From assembly GCA_030041195.1 (NCBI GenBank), contig JASHOI010000092.1, positions 1 through 34,840 on the forward strand: a stretch of DNA of 34,840 nt, read 5' to 3'. This DNA is from Streptosporangiaceae bacterium (GTDB lineage Bacteria > Actinomycetota > Actinomycetes > Streptosporangiales > Streptosporangiaceae). A model generated the notes under the pieces. That model was not told where the DNA came from, made no database searches, and worked only from the letters and a program-made list of their open reading frames with translations. Made by a program: the position numbers and the translations under genes. The number at the start of each line of letters is the position of its first letter. Position 1 is the stretch's first letter. Positions 21,437 to 29,414 of the stretch are shown piece after piece.

Positions 21437-24400
21437 CTACCGGGCACGCTCATGCATCGGCGCGTCGGCGCCGGGGATCAGGTCGCGTTCCGGTCCTCTT
21501 TCTGCCTCCTGGCGATCGTCATGCGGTTCTGCCGGTTGCGCTGCATCGCGGCCGGCATCGACGGCCGCATCTGGGCCAGCGTCGGTTATGCGGCCGCGGT
21601 CGGCCTGCGCTTCGTCGCGACGGCCCATCGCCTCATAGACCTGGGCCCGGCTGCTGATCGCCCAGGCGAGTTGCGGACTGAGGTCGATCGCCTCGCTGAG
21701 GTCGGCCAGCGCCTCGTCATGCCGGCCCATCGCCTGGTAGGCCAGGCCCCGCCTGCCGAAGGCCCAGGCGTCGCCCGGGTTGAGATCGATCGCGCGGGTG
21801 AAGTCGGCCAGCGCCTCGTCGTGCCGGCCCATCGTGGCGTAGGTCTCGCCGCGACCCGCAATGGCCCAGGTAAGGCCGGGGTCGAGGTCGATCGCCTGGC
21901 TGAAGTCAGCCAGCGCGTCCTCGCGCCGGCCCATCGCCAGGTACGCCTGAGCCCGGCTGCCGATGGCCCAGGCGTAGACGGGGTCAAGGTTGACCGCGCG
22001 GGTGAAGTCGGCCAGCGCCTCCTCGTAGCGGCCCATCAGCCGGTAGGTCTCGCCGCGGCCGGCGATGGCCCGGGCGTGGCCGGGGTCGAGGTCGATCGCG
22101 CGGGTGAAGTCGGCCAGCGCCTCGTCGTGCCGGCCCATCAGCCGGTAGGTCACGCCGCGGCCGGCGATGGCCCAGGCGAGGTTCGGCTCCAGGTCGATCG
22201 CGCGGGTGAAGTCGGCCAGCGCCTCCTCGTGGCGATCTATGGCGTGGTAGGCCTGGGCCCGGCTGGCGATCGCCCAGGAGTCGCGCGGGTCGAGGTCGAT
22301 CGCGCGGGTGAAGTCGGCCAGCGCCTCCTCGTGCCGGCCCATCGCCTGGTAGGTCTCGCCGCGGCCGGCGATGGCCCAGGCTAGGTTCGGGTCCAGGTCG
22401 ATCGCCCGGGTATAGTCCGCCAGCGCCTCCTCCTGGCGGCCCATCGCCTGGTAGGCCTGGCCCCGGCTGCCGATGGCCCAGGCATCGCCCGGGTCGAGTT
22501 CGATCGCCCGGGTGAAGTCGGCCAGCGCCTCCTCGTTGCGCCCCATCGCCGCATTGGTCTCGCCGCGGCCGGCGATGGTCCGGGCGAGGTTGGGGTCCGC
22601 GCCGATCGCGTGGCCGTTATCCGTCAGCGCCTCTTCGTGGCGGGCCATCGCCTGGTGGGCCTGGCCCCGGCCGCCCATGGCCATGGCGAGCCTCGCCTCG
22701 AGTTCGATCGCCCGGGTGAAGTCGGCCAGCGCCTCCTCGTGGCGCCCCATGGCCCGATTGGCCTGGCCGCGGCTGCTCATGGCCCGCGCGTCGTTCAGGT
22801 CGATGTCTATCACCTGCGTGTAGTCAGCAGCCAGCTCGTCGTCGCGGCGGCCCAGCGCCACACCGCGGTCGCGCAGGACCGCTGCGTGGCTGGGGTCGAG
22901 TTCGATCGCGCGGGTGAAGTCGGCCAGGGCCTCCTCGTGCCGGCCCATCGCCGCATAGGTCTCACCGCGGCCGGCAATGGCCCGGGCGAGGTCGGCGAAC
23001 ACATTCTCGAGCTGCTCAACCGGGGGCTTGCCCGGCGCGGGAGCCAGATAGCGCTCTTGACCGGACTCGGCCAGGGCGTGGCCGTCGCCGAGCGGCTCCC
23101 GGCTGCGCGACCGCAGCCGGCGGCGCCTGCCCACGTTGTCGAGGACGCACCCTGCCAGCTTGCCGCGCACGTGCTCGACTTCGCGCATCGCGAGCCGCAC
23201 CTGTGCCCGGGTGGACCGGTGTGCATCCGCCACCACGAGGATCATCTCCGCCCGTTCTGCGAGCGCACGAGCGTCCGGGCTGGCCAGCACCGGCGGAGCG
23301 TCGATGACGGCAACATCCGCTCGGCTGCCGATATCGCTGAGAGTGATGTGCCACGCGGGGCTTTGCAGAAGCGCGGCCGGGTCGGCGGGCGCCATGCCCG
23401 ACGGGAGCAGCCGGAGCCCGGGAACCTGGGTCGGCTGGAGCGCCTCGGCCAGGCCTACCCGCCCTTGCAGCACCATGCTGAGACCGGGCCCGATGCCCAG
23501 GCCGAATAGCTCGTGCACCCGGCCCCACCGCATGTCGGCCGATACCAGCACCACGCTGCGGCCGGACTGTGCGAGCGCTGCCGCAAGGTTGGCGGCGACC
23601 GTGCTCTTGCCCTCCCAGCCTGGGCTGGTGACGAGCAGGGTCTTCGCGTGGCTGGGGGTGGCCGCCTCCACCAGCCGCGTCCGCAGGACCCGGTAGGCCT
23701 CCGCGGCCAGCGAGTGCGGGTACGCCGCGGCGGCGAGCCGGCCGCCAGGATCGCGCCAGCGCGGCCGGAAGGCGGGGATCAGCGCGAGTACCGGGGCGCC
23801 GGCCTGGCTTTCAAGATCGAGCGGGCCGCGCAAGCCGTCGTCCATGTAGTCACGAAGCGCGGCGGTTCCGATGGCCAGGGCGAGTCCCAGGATCAGCGCG
23901 GCGGCGATGTCGATCAGGTATTTCGGGCCGGCCGGTGCGGTGGGCAGCGAGGCGGGCGTGAGCAGGGTAGCCGTTGGCGTCGTCCCCAGTGTCGCCGAGG
24001 TCGCCGACCGGGTGCGGCGGGTCGTGGCTGACCGCGAGGACCGGTAGGAGACGTAAGCCTCGGCGATGGCCTGCGCCCGCTGCTGGGCCACGCGCGCAAC
24101 CGGGTCCGTGTACGTGATGTCCAGCAACGTCGTTGTGCCCGGCACGCTCACGGACAGGCCTTTGGCCAGCACGGTCCGGGGCACGCCCAGGGCCGTGGAA
24201 GCCTTCGTGAGCACGGCCGCAGAGGTCACGACGCCTTCCTCGGTCGCCATGTTGGGCGGGCTGCCGCTGCTGGCAGCGATGGGCGCGGGCTGGACGGACA
24301 CGACGGCTTCCGACTTGTAGTACGGCCGCTGCGAGTGCGCGAATGCGCCGGCGGCGGCGACCGTCGCGATCGTCACGCTGACGATCCAGACCGAGTGCGC

Positions 24401-24649
24401 GAGAAGGAACCGCGGCCATGAGCCCGGGCCGCCTGGCGTCCGCCGGAGTTGCCGCGCGGTCAGTCGCGCCAGCCGCGTTCCCTCGTCGCGGCCGATGCGC
24501 CATCGCCGCGGCGGCCGGTTCGGCCGGGCCGTTGCTGACGGCTGCCGCGGCTGACGTGCCCGCCGCGGCCGCCGCGGCCTCCCGGCATGCCCGTCCGCGT
24601 CGCTGATCGTGTTATTGGATGCCGAGTAGCCGGTGTCATCAGGTGTCAT
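21437..24649 (-). CDS. Wzz/BY-kinase-like protein fused to 14 TPR repeats
   Basis: The protein has 1070 residues when started at the ATG with CGGAG upstream, which overlaps the preceding gene's stop; an ATG five codons earlier is possible. Order: basic, disordered N-terminus; transmembrane helix about 86-105; Wzz-like periplasmic segment about 106-240; second transmembrane helix about 245-265; a CpsD/Wzc-type ATPase domain about 310-510. The phosphate loop reads V-T-S-P-G-W-E-G-K-S-T, one residue shorter than usual; Walker A' is L-V-S-A-D-M-R, with the first Asp replaced by Ser; Walker B is V-A-V-I-D-A-P-P. Fourteen 34-residue TPRs (about 555-1030) replace the Tyr-rich kinase tail. It probably controls chain length or assembly through TPR-mediated partners rather than tail phosphorylation (inference). 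Confidence 0.9.
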   Translation of the reverse strand: MTPDDTGYSASNNTISDADGHAGRPRRPRRARQPRQPSATARPNRPPRRWRIGRDEGTRLARLTARQLRRTPGGPGSWPRFLLAHSVWIVSVTIATVAAAGAFAHSQRPYYKSEAVVSVQPAPIAASSGSPPNMATEEGVVTSAAVLTKASTALGVPRTVLAKGLSVSVPGTTTLLDITYTDPVARVAQQRAQAIAEAYVSYRSSRSATTRRTRSATSATLGTTPTATLLTPASLPTAPAGPKYLIDIAAALILGLALAIGTAALRDYMDDGLRGPLDLESQAGAPVLALIPAFRPRWRDPGGRLAAAAYPHSLAAEAYRVLRTRLVEAATPSHAKTLLVTSPGWEGKSTVAANLAAALAQSGRSVVLVSADMRWGRVHELFGLGIGPGLSMVLQGRVGLAEALQPTQVPGLRLLPSGMAPADPAALLQSPAWHITLSDIGSRADVAVIDAPPVLASPDARALAERAEMILVVADAHRSTRAQVRLAMREVEHVRGKLAGCVLDNVGRRRRLRSRSREPLGDGHALAESGQERYLAPAPGKPPVEQLENVFADLARAIAGRGETYAAMGRHEEALADFTRAIELDPSHAAVLRDRGVALGRRDDELAADYTQVIDIDLNDARAMSSRGQANRAMGRHEEALADFTRAIELEARLAMAMGGRGQAHQAMARHEEALTDNGHAIGADPNLARTIAGRGETNAAMGRNEEALADFTRAIELDPGDAWAIGSRGQAYQAMGRQEEALADYTRAIDLDPNLAWAIAGRGETYQAMGRHEEALADFTRAIDLDPRDSWAIASRAQAYHAIDRHEEALADFTRAIDLEPNLAWAIAGRGVTYRLMGRHDEALADFTRAIDLDPGHARAIAGRGETYRLMGRYEEALADFTRAVNLDPVYAWAIGSRAQAYLAMGRREDALADFSQAIDLDPGLTWAIAGRGETYATMGRHDEALADFTRAIDLNPGDAWAFGRRGLAYQAMGRHDEALADLSEAIDLSPQLAWAISSRAQVYEAMGRRDEAQADRGRITDAGPDAAVDAGRDAAQPAEPHDDRQEAERGPERDLIPGADAPMHERAR
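21563..22990 (-). repeat. 102-base tandem repeats encoding the TPR array
   Basis: About 14 in-frame copies of a 102-base unit encode TPRs around M-G-R-H-E-E-A-L-A-D-F-T-R-A-I. The word CGATCGCGCGGGTGAAGTCG recurs on the + strand at 21787, 22093, 22195 and 22297, that is at exact multiples of 102. In the later copies R-G-E-T-Y and R-(G/A)-Q-A-Y types alternate, giving a 204-base higher-order period. Near-identity in DNA implies recent expansion and a likely site of copy-number variation or assembly collapse. Confidence 0.9.
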
Positions 24650-27600
24650 GTAATCTCCGTGCATTTAACGCGGCTGCCGCGCGGTAATCGATGAAGGACT
24701 GGGCGAGACGCCTATTCCGGGGAGCCGCCAGCGCGATCAGGGAGAAGAAGTCATCCGCCGAGCCCCGGTATGTCAGGTGCGGGTCAAAGACCATGAGGAC
24801 GGCGATGACGATCACCGCCACGAAGACCGCCGTGCCCGCCACGCTCCGCGCGTCACGGCCGCCGCGTGCCGTAGCCCAGCTGTACTTCGCCGTCACATAG
24901 ACGAAGTAGACAAAGCTCAGCAGCAGCGGTATGCCGCCGCCCCACAGCAGCCAGGTATAGCCGCTCTCAATCCAGACCTCGTTGTTCGTGGCTGTGGGGC
25001 TCACCACGGTCAGCACCGCCGCCGGGCGGACGCCGAGCACGAAATTCCAGTCCGAGAACAGCTTGGGCCAGAAGTAGGTCTCCAGGTTCTGCAGCCGCGT
25101 GAGCCAGCTGATCGGCAGGCCAGACGCCGACTTGAAGCCGAGGAGCCGGGTGCCGATGACCGGCCACATGACCCAGCCGCCGACCCCGGCGGCCGGCACG
25201 AACCAGGCAAGCAGCCGCGCCGAGCCGGACACGATGGCGATGCAGAGCAGGCCTGCGACCAGGCCAATCGCGCCGGCGAATTCCCCTGCTGCGAGCGCGC
25301 CGAACAGCATCAGCGCGGCGGCGGGCGCCAGCACCAGGCGGAGCCGCCGGTAGCGCATCCACAGCCCGCACACGATCGCCAGGTTGAAGGTCATCAGGTC
25401 CGCGGTCGCGGCGGGCAGTCCCAGCGTCGAGCTGCCGCGGCCCCCCGGTGGCCCGAACACGCTCGGGCCGCCGAAGTAGTCGGCCAGCAGCCTCGGCACC
25501 CCGAACAGCGAGAGGGACTGCAGGATCGCAATCAGTGACACGACACACGCGACGGCGACGGACAGCCACAGGCACCGCAGCACCTGCCGGTCGGTGCTTA
25601 TGGCGGCGCGGACGATCGCGTAGATGCCGAGGAGCTTCCAAATGACCAGCGCGTAGAGCAGGTCTTCCTGGGTTATCGCCTGCTGCCGGACCGCCATCCA
25701 CAGCAGCGGGGTGACGGAGTTGCACACCGCCATCAGGATCACGGCCACCTCGATCCGGTCCAGCCGGATCCTCGGCAGCTGGCCGGTGTGCGCCCTGACG
25801 AAACCCCGCAGCAGCAGCGTCCCGCCTACCAGCAGATCGATCGCCTCGTTGGGCCGGACCAGCGGCAGGTGGCCGACGCTGAGGCTGACGGTGAGCGGCG
25901 TCAGCCCGATGACGAGGTACGCAGCGAGCTGCGGCCACCGCCACACGCACACCACGAGGATCAGCACCAGCAAGCCCGCGAGCGCCTTCAACGGGCCGAG
26001 CGTGCTGACCGCGCCGATCATCGCGGCGCCGAGCAAGCTCGGCGCGATCAGCCAGCGGCCCGGCGGGCGGGGCGGCGTGCGCTCGTCGGGGCGACGCTCC
26101 GGGAGGAAAGCGGACCAGGGCGGCGCAGCTACCGGAAGGCTGGCGCTGGTCGGGCCCGTCCCGGCCAGCCGGCCGGCCTTGCTCCTGATCTGGCCCACGC
26201 CTTCAGCGAGCCAGGCCACCTCCGGAGTCCGCCACAGCGCCTGGACGGCGATAAACACCGCCGCCCCGGCCGCGGCGGCCGCGACTATCCCGATCCTTGG
26301 GCCAAGCGGCCGTCCCAGCCAGCGGGGAACGAACGTGGCGATCAGCCACGCTGGCCCGGCCATGACGATGGCGCCGACGACGAACCTGGCCAGCGATGGC
26401 GCGAGCCGCTGCGTGCCCCTTCCGCCGAGCGTCCGCCACATGCGGATCATCAGGTGACCCGCGGCCATGGCGACCGAACCCGACGCGGCCAGGCCCACCA
26501 CCACGAGCACGGCTGGCCCGTGCACCAGCGGGGTCAGGCTCAGCACGCCGAGGCACACGACAGCCTGCACGATCATCGACCGCAGCGGTGACCTGGTGTC
26601 CTGCCGCGCGTAGGACGCATACGTTGTGATCATGAAGGCCGTCTGCCCGACGACCGCCAGCGAGAGCGGAGCCAGCACCGCGGCCACCATCGTGACCGCT
26701 GCCGCCGAGTTCATCTGGCCGAACGAGCTAGCCGCGGCCAGCGGCCTGGCCAGGACCAGGAAGGCGACCGCCGCGGGGATCGTGAGGAAGAACCCCAGCG
26801 CCAGGCCGCGGACGACGGTGTCCCGGAAGCCGCTGCTGTCCCCGTCCAGGTGCATCCGCGCCAGCCGGGGGATCAGCGACAGCGCCACCGGCGCGGTGCC
26901 GAGGTTGTTCGCCAGCGCGTAGAAGTTCCAGGCAATCTGGAACGCGACGACGCCGCCGGCCAGCCGGTTCGCGGCTATCATCAGGGCCAGCAACTGCAGG
27001 GCTTCCAGGCCCGCTTGACCCAGCGCCGGGATCGCCCGCTGCATCACCGCCCGGACCTCGGCGTCCCGCCAGCCAGGACGCGGCAGCAGCAGCACGCCTG
27101 CCCGCCGCGCACCCCACCACTGGGTGGCCGCGTGCAGGGCAACGGCGCCGGTCGAGCCGAGCCCCAGCAGCAGCAATTCGCCGGTCGGCAGGTTGCCGAG
27201 GCTCCGTCCCGTCCCGTAGAGCGCGGCCGTCGCCGCCAGCACTGCGATCGTGCCCAGGTTCTCCACCGCAGGCGCTCCGGCGGCGAGCGCGAAGCGCCGG
27301 CGAGAGTTCATCACGGCGGTCGAGGTGCCGACCACGCCGTAGAGGAACATCTGGGGAAGGAACATGAGGATCAGCAGGCGGCCGACGCGGACCTCCGCTG
27401 CACCGACCGCGTGCGGCCCGCCGATGGCCGCGGCCTTCAGCGCCAGCGGCCCGAGGAAGATCGCCAGGGGGGTGATCGCCAGCATGGCCACGAGCGTCAC
27501 GCCCAGGAAGCCACCGGCTATCCGCTCCGAGGCCCGCCGGTCACCGGCGTCGATATGCCGGACGAGGGCCGGGACGAGCAGCGAGGAAAACAGCCCGCCA

Positions 27601-27860
27601 GCCAGAAAGCCGTAATAGATGAGATTGGGCAGCGAATTCGTGAACTGGTAGGTATTTCCGGTGTACGTGGGGCCCAGTACGCCAGCGACCACCGCGATTC
27701 GTGCCAGCCCCGTTACGCGGCTCAAGACCGTCCAGGCGGCGATGGTCAGCGAATCACCCGCGGCCGAAGCCGGCTTGGACAAGTCCACAGCCGCGCTGGC
27801 ACCGCTCAGGGCATCCGCACCCGCTTCAGGCTCCGCGCGAGGCAGGGCGGGCGCGCTCAT
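24639..27860 (-). CDS. MurJ-like flippase fused to O-antigen polymerase/ligase-like domain
   Basis: This is one uninterrupted frame of 1073 residues. Residues about 35-557 are a MurJ/MviN-type flippase (T-V-L-S-R-V-T-G-L-A-R, S-L-P-N-L-I-Y-Y-G-F-L-A-G-G-L-F-S-S-L-L-V-P, Y-A-R-Q-D-T-R-S-P). A Pro-rich linker spans about 560-602. Residues about 603-1060 form a second polytopic domain of about 10-12 helices resembling Wzy/O-antigen ligase proteins, with a large loop (F-G-G-P-S-V-F-G-P-P-G-G-R-G-S-S-T-L-G) and the W-I-E-S-G-Y-T-W-L-L-W-G-G-G-I-P block common near the C-terminus of polymerases. It could flip and polymerise repeat units in one protein. The start overlaps the fossil sugar-transferase stop (ATGA); its stop overlaps the next gene by 11 bases. 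Confidence 0.9.
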   Translation of the reverse strand: MSAPALPRAEPEAGADALSGASAAVDLSKPASAAGDSLTIAAWTVLSRVTGLARIAVVAGVLGPTYTGNTYQFTNSLPNLIYYGFLAGGLFSSLLVPALVRHIDAGDRRASERIAGGFLGVTLVAMLAITPLAIFLGPLALKAAAIGGPHAVGAAEVRVGRLLILMFLPQMFLYGVVGTSTAVMNSRRRFALAAGAPAVENLGTIAVLAATAALYGTGRSLGNLPTGELLLLGLGSTGAVALHAATQWWGARRAGVLLLPRPGWRDAEVRAVMQRAIPALGQAGLEALQLLALMIAANRLAGGVVAFQIAWNFYALANNLGTAPVALSLIPRLARMHLDGDSSGFRDTVVRGLALGFFLTIPAAVAFLVLARPLAAASSFGQMNSAAAVTMVAAVLAPLSLAVVGQTAFMITTYASYARQDTRSPLRSMIVQAVVCLGVLSLTPLVHGPAVLVVVGLAASGSVAMAAGHLMIRMWRTLGGRGTQRLAPSLARFVVGAIVMAGPAWLIATFVPRWLGRPLGPRIGIVAAAAAGAAVFIAVQALWRTPEVAWLAEGVGQIRSKAGRLAGTGPTSASLPVAAPPWSAFLPERRPDERTPPRPPGRWLIAPSLLGAAMIGAVSTLGPLKALAGLLVLILVVCVWRWPQLAAYLVIGLTPLTVSLSVGHLPLVRPNEAIDLLVGGTLLLRGFVRAHTGQLPRIRLDRIEVAVILMAVCNSVTPLLWMAVRQQAITQEDLLYALVIWKLLGIYAIVRAAISTDRQVLRCLWLSVAVACVVSLIAILQSLSLFGVPRLLADYFGGPSVFGPPGGRGSSTLGLPAATADLMTFNLAIVCGLWMRYRRLRLVLAPAAALMLFGALAAGEFAGAIGLVAGLLCIAIVSGSARLLAWFVPAAGVGGWVMWPVIGTRLLGFKSASGLPISWLTRLQNLETYFWPKLFSDWNFVLGVRPAAVLTVVSPTATNNEVWIESGYTWLLWGGGIPLLLSFVYFVYVTAKYSWATARGGRDARSVAGTAVFVAVIVIAVLMVFDPHLTYRGSADDFFSLIALAAPRNRRLAQSFIDYRAAAALNARRLHDT

Positions 27861-27943
27861 GGCGCGCTGTGGGTGAGCATGAGCGCCACCGTCTTTAACA
27901 GGACTGCAAGGTCAAGGGCGATGCTCTGCATCGATGTGTACTC
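27857..27943 (-). pseudogene. 3' remnant of a polyprenyl-phosphate sugar transferase gene
   Basis: On the minus strand, the bases right after the dehydrogenase stop read E-Y-T-S-M-Q-S-I-A-L-D-L, then A-V-L-L-K-T-V-A-L-M-L and a stop that overlaps the flippase start (ATGA). This lines up without gaps, over 28 residues, with the C-terminus of the intact transferase at 10057-10746 (E-Y-V-R-R-R-S-F-V-L-D-L, then M-I-L-A-R-T-L-P-A-L-F); E, Y, S, L-D-L, L and T match. No upstream transferase sequence remains. The simplest reading is that the dehydrogenase gene replaced the 5' part of a gene once coupled to the flippase. It is not likely to be translated on its own. Confidence 0.65.
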
Positions 27944-29120
27944 ACCCCGGCTCCGGGCCGGAAACGGCGAGCAGCGGCGCGTCTGCGGGCGCCGGTTGCG
28001 TCGGCTGTCCCGCCGCCGGTGCAGAGCTCGCTGGCTGCTGGCCGCCCCAGCGCGGCGGGCCGGCCACGCCGTCGTCAGAGCTGATCTCCTCGAGCCGTAC
28101 GGGGCGGCCGAGCCGCCGGGACAACTCGGCGGCCTCGAGCGCCTCGACCACCGAGAGGCCATCTTCGCCGTCGCTCAGCGGGCGCGCCGAGGTTGCGATG
28201 CACTCGATGAAGTGCCGGTCCTGCACGGCCAGCGGTTCGTCGGGCGAAACGAACGGGACGACGATGTCGCCGTACCGGTAGGACATCGGTGGCTGAGTGA
28301 GATCGTCGCCCTCGGGCGGGGGGCAGACGCCCTTGTCCAGGATCCGGATCCGGTCCTCGGCCGCGAGGTCGTCGTAGACGGCCATCTTCTTGCTCCCGAC
28401 GGCGGTGATCCTGCGCACCTTGCATGGGTCAAGCCAGCTGACGTGGATATTCGCGGACAGGCCGCCGCCGTCGAGACAATCGTCGTAGTAAAGGCGCAGG
28501 TACGCCACGTCTTCGAGCCGGTGCGCGTGCCGGGAGGCCCACGCCTGGGCCGCAACCGGCTTGCGGCCGAGCACGTAGTTGATGATGGAGACGTCGTGCG
28601 GCGCCAGGTCGAGGATGACGTTCACGTCGTTCTGGTACAGCCCGAGGTTGAGCCGGGCGCTGTCGACGTAATAGAGATCGCCCAGTTCCTTGCCGCGGAC
28701 GAGTTCGGCCAGCTTCTGCACCGCCGGGTTGTACTCGAACGTGTGGCCCACCATGAGCACGACCCCCGCGTCCGCCGCGGCGTTCACCAGTGCCCGCGCG
28801 CCCGCGCTGGTGGGCGCGAGGGGCTTTTCGACCAGGACATGCTTGCCCGCCCTGATCGCCGCCAGCGCCAGCGGCACGTGCGTGCTCGGCGGGGTTGCCA
28901 CGACCACGGCGTCGACGTGCTTAAGCGCCGGCCCGAGGGCTGGATGGCAGCGGCGGGGCTTGTAGCTGCGGGCCAGGCTCCGCATGCGGTCTTCCCGGCC
29001 GTCGACAAGGACCAGTTCGTCCACGCCGTCCGTCCCGTGCAGCACCCTGGCGTGCTTCGATCCCCAATAGCCGCATCCGACTAGAGCAACGCGGAGACCG
29101 CTAGCGCTCGGCGCTCCCAT
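27942..29120 (-). CDS. Gfo/Idh/MocA-family nucleotide-sugar dehydrogenase (WlbA/WbpB-like)
   Basis: The protein has 392 residues from the ATG eight bases after GGGGGGAG; an ATG ten codons earlier lacks such a site. The N-terminal Rossmann motif is V-A-L-V-G-C-G-Y-W-G, the family E-K-P is at 98-100, and R-L-N-L-G-L-Y-Q-N-D-V-N-V-I with D-L-A-P-H-D-V (His175) is typical of WlbA/WbpB, which oxidise UDP-GlcNAcA at C3. With the aminotransferase and acetyltransferase it would complete a 3-amino- or 3-acetamido-sugar route (inference). The C-terminal 40 residues are a Pro/Ala/Gly-rich tail unlike the family core, possibly created when the gene joined the old transferase remnant. It precedes the flippase fusion in the same operon. 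Confidence 0.9.
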   Translation of the reverse strand: MGAPSASGLRVALVGCGYWGSKHARVLHGTDGVDELVLVDGREDRMRSLARSYKPRRCHPALGPALKHVDAVVVATPPSTHVPLALAAIRAGKHVLVEKPLAPTSAGARALVNAAADAGVVLMVGHTFEYNPAVQKLAELVRGKELGDLYYVDSARLNLGLYQNDVNVILDLAPHDVSIINYVLGRKPVAAQAWASRHAHRLEDVAYLRLYYDDCLDGGGLSANIHVSWLDPCKVRRITAVGSKKMAVYDDLAAEDRIRILDKGVCPPPEGDDLTQPPMSYRYGDIVVPFVSPDEPLAVQDRHFIECIATSARPLSDGEDGLSVVEALEAAELSRRLGRPVRLEEISSDDGVAGPPRWGGQQPASSAPAAGQPTQPAPADAPLLAVSGPEPG

Positions 29121-29343
29121 CAGCCGGCTCCCCCCCTCTGCGCAGGACATGTGAGCCGCCAGCGGCTCCGGGGTGTGCAGTTCACTCCAGTGATCGAAAT
29201 TAGGCTTCGCACCGGACCAGCGCAGCCCTCAGCTGACGTAGCGGTGTTCCCCACAGTTGGGTTGCCAGGCGCGGGGCGCCCGGGACGTCCGTGACCCAAA
29301 TGCAACGCGTGCTCGTGAACCGCGGGGGCTGCTGACCCGTGCG

Positions 29344-29357
29344 ACGTTACGTGACGT
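29344..29357. promoter_or_regulatory. Near-palindrome in the divergent region before the third LuxR regulator
   Basis: ACGTTACGTGACGT is palindromic except at one symmetric base pair. It lies about 60 bases before the regulator start, within the 294-base divergent gap (29121-29414) between the dehydrogenase and this regulator. It may be an operator for either promoter; evidence is positional only. The rest of the gap shows no gene. Confidence 0.3.
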
Positions 29358-29414
29358 GGACCCGCCTGGTCGGCCAGCCCCGCGGGATCCCAGCCATCGG
29401 GAAGGTTCAGCAGC

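Noticed and set aside
21419..22384. Plus-strand repeat protein opposite the TPR array
   Set aside because: It is the antisense reading of the TPR repeats; only the minus strand gives a known fold.
21563..22990. CRISPR-like regular repeats
   Set aside because: The 102-base periodicity is coding TPR sequence; there are no short repeats with unique spacers and no cas genes.
24777..27120. Open frames opposite the flippase-polymerase fusion
   Set aside because: They have no membrane segments or motifs; the minus strand gives a continuous polytopic protein.
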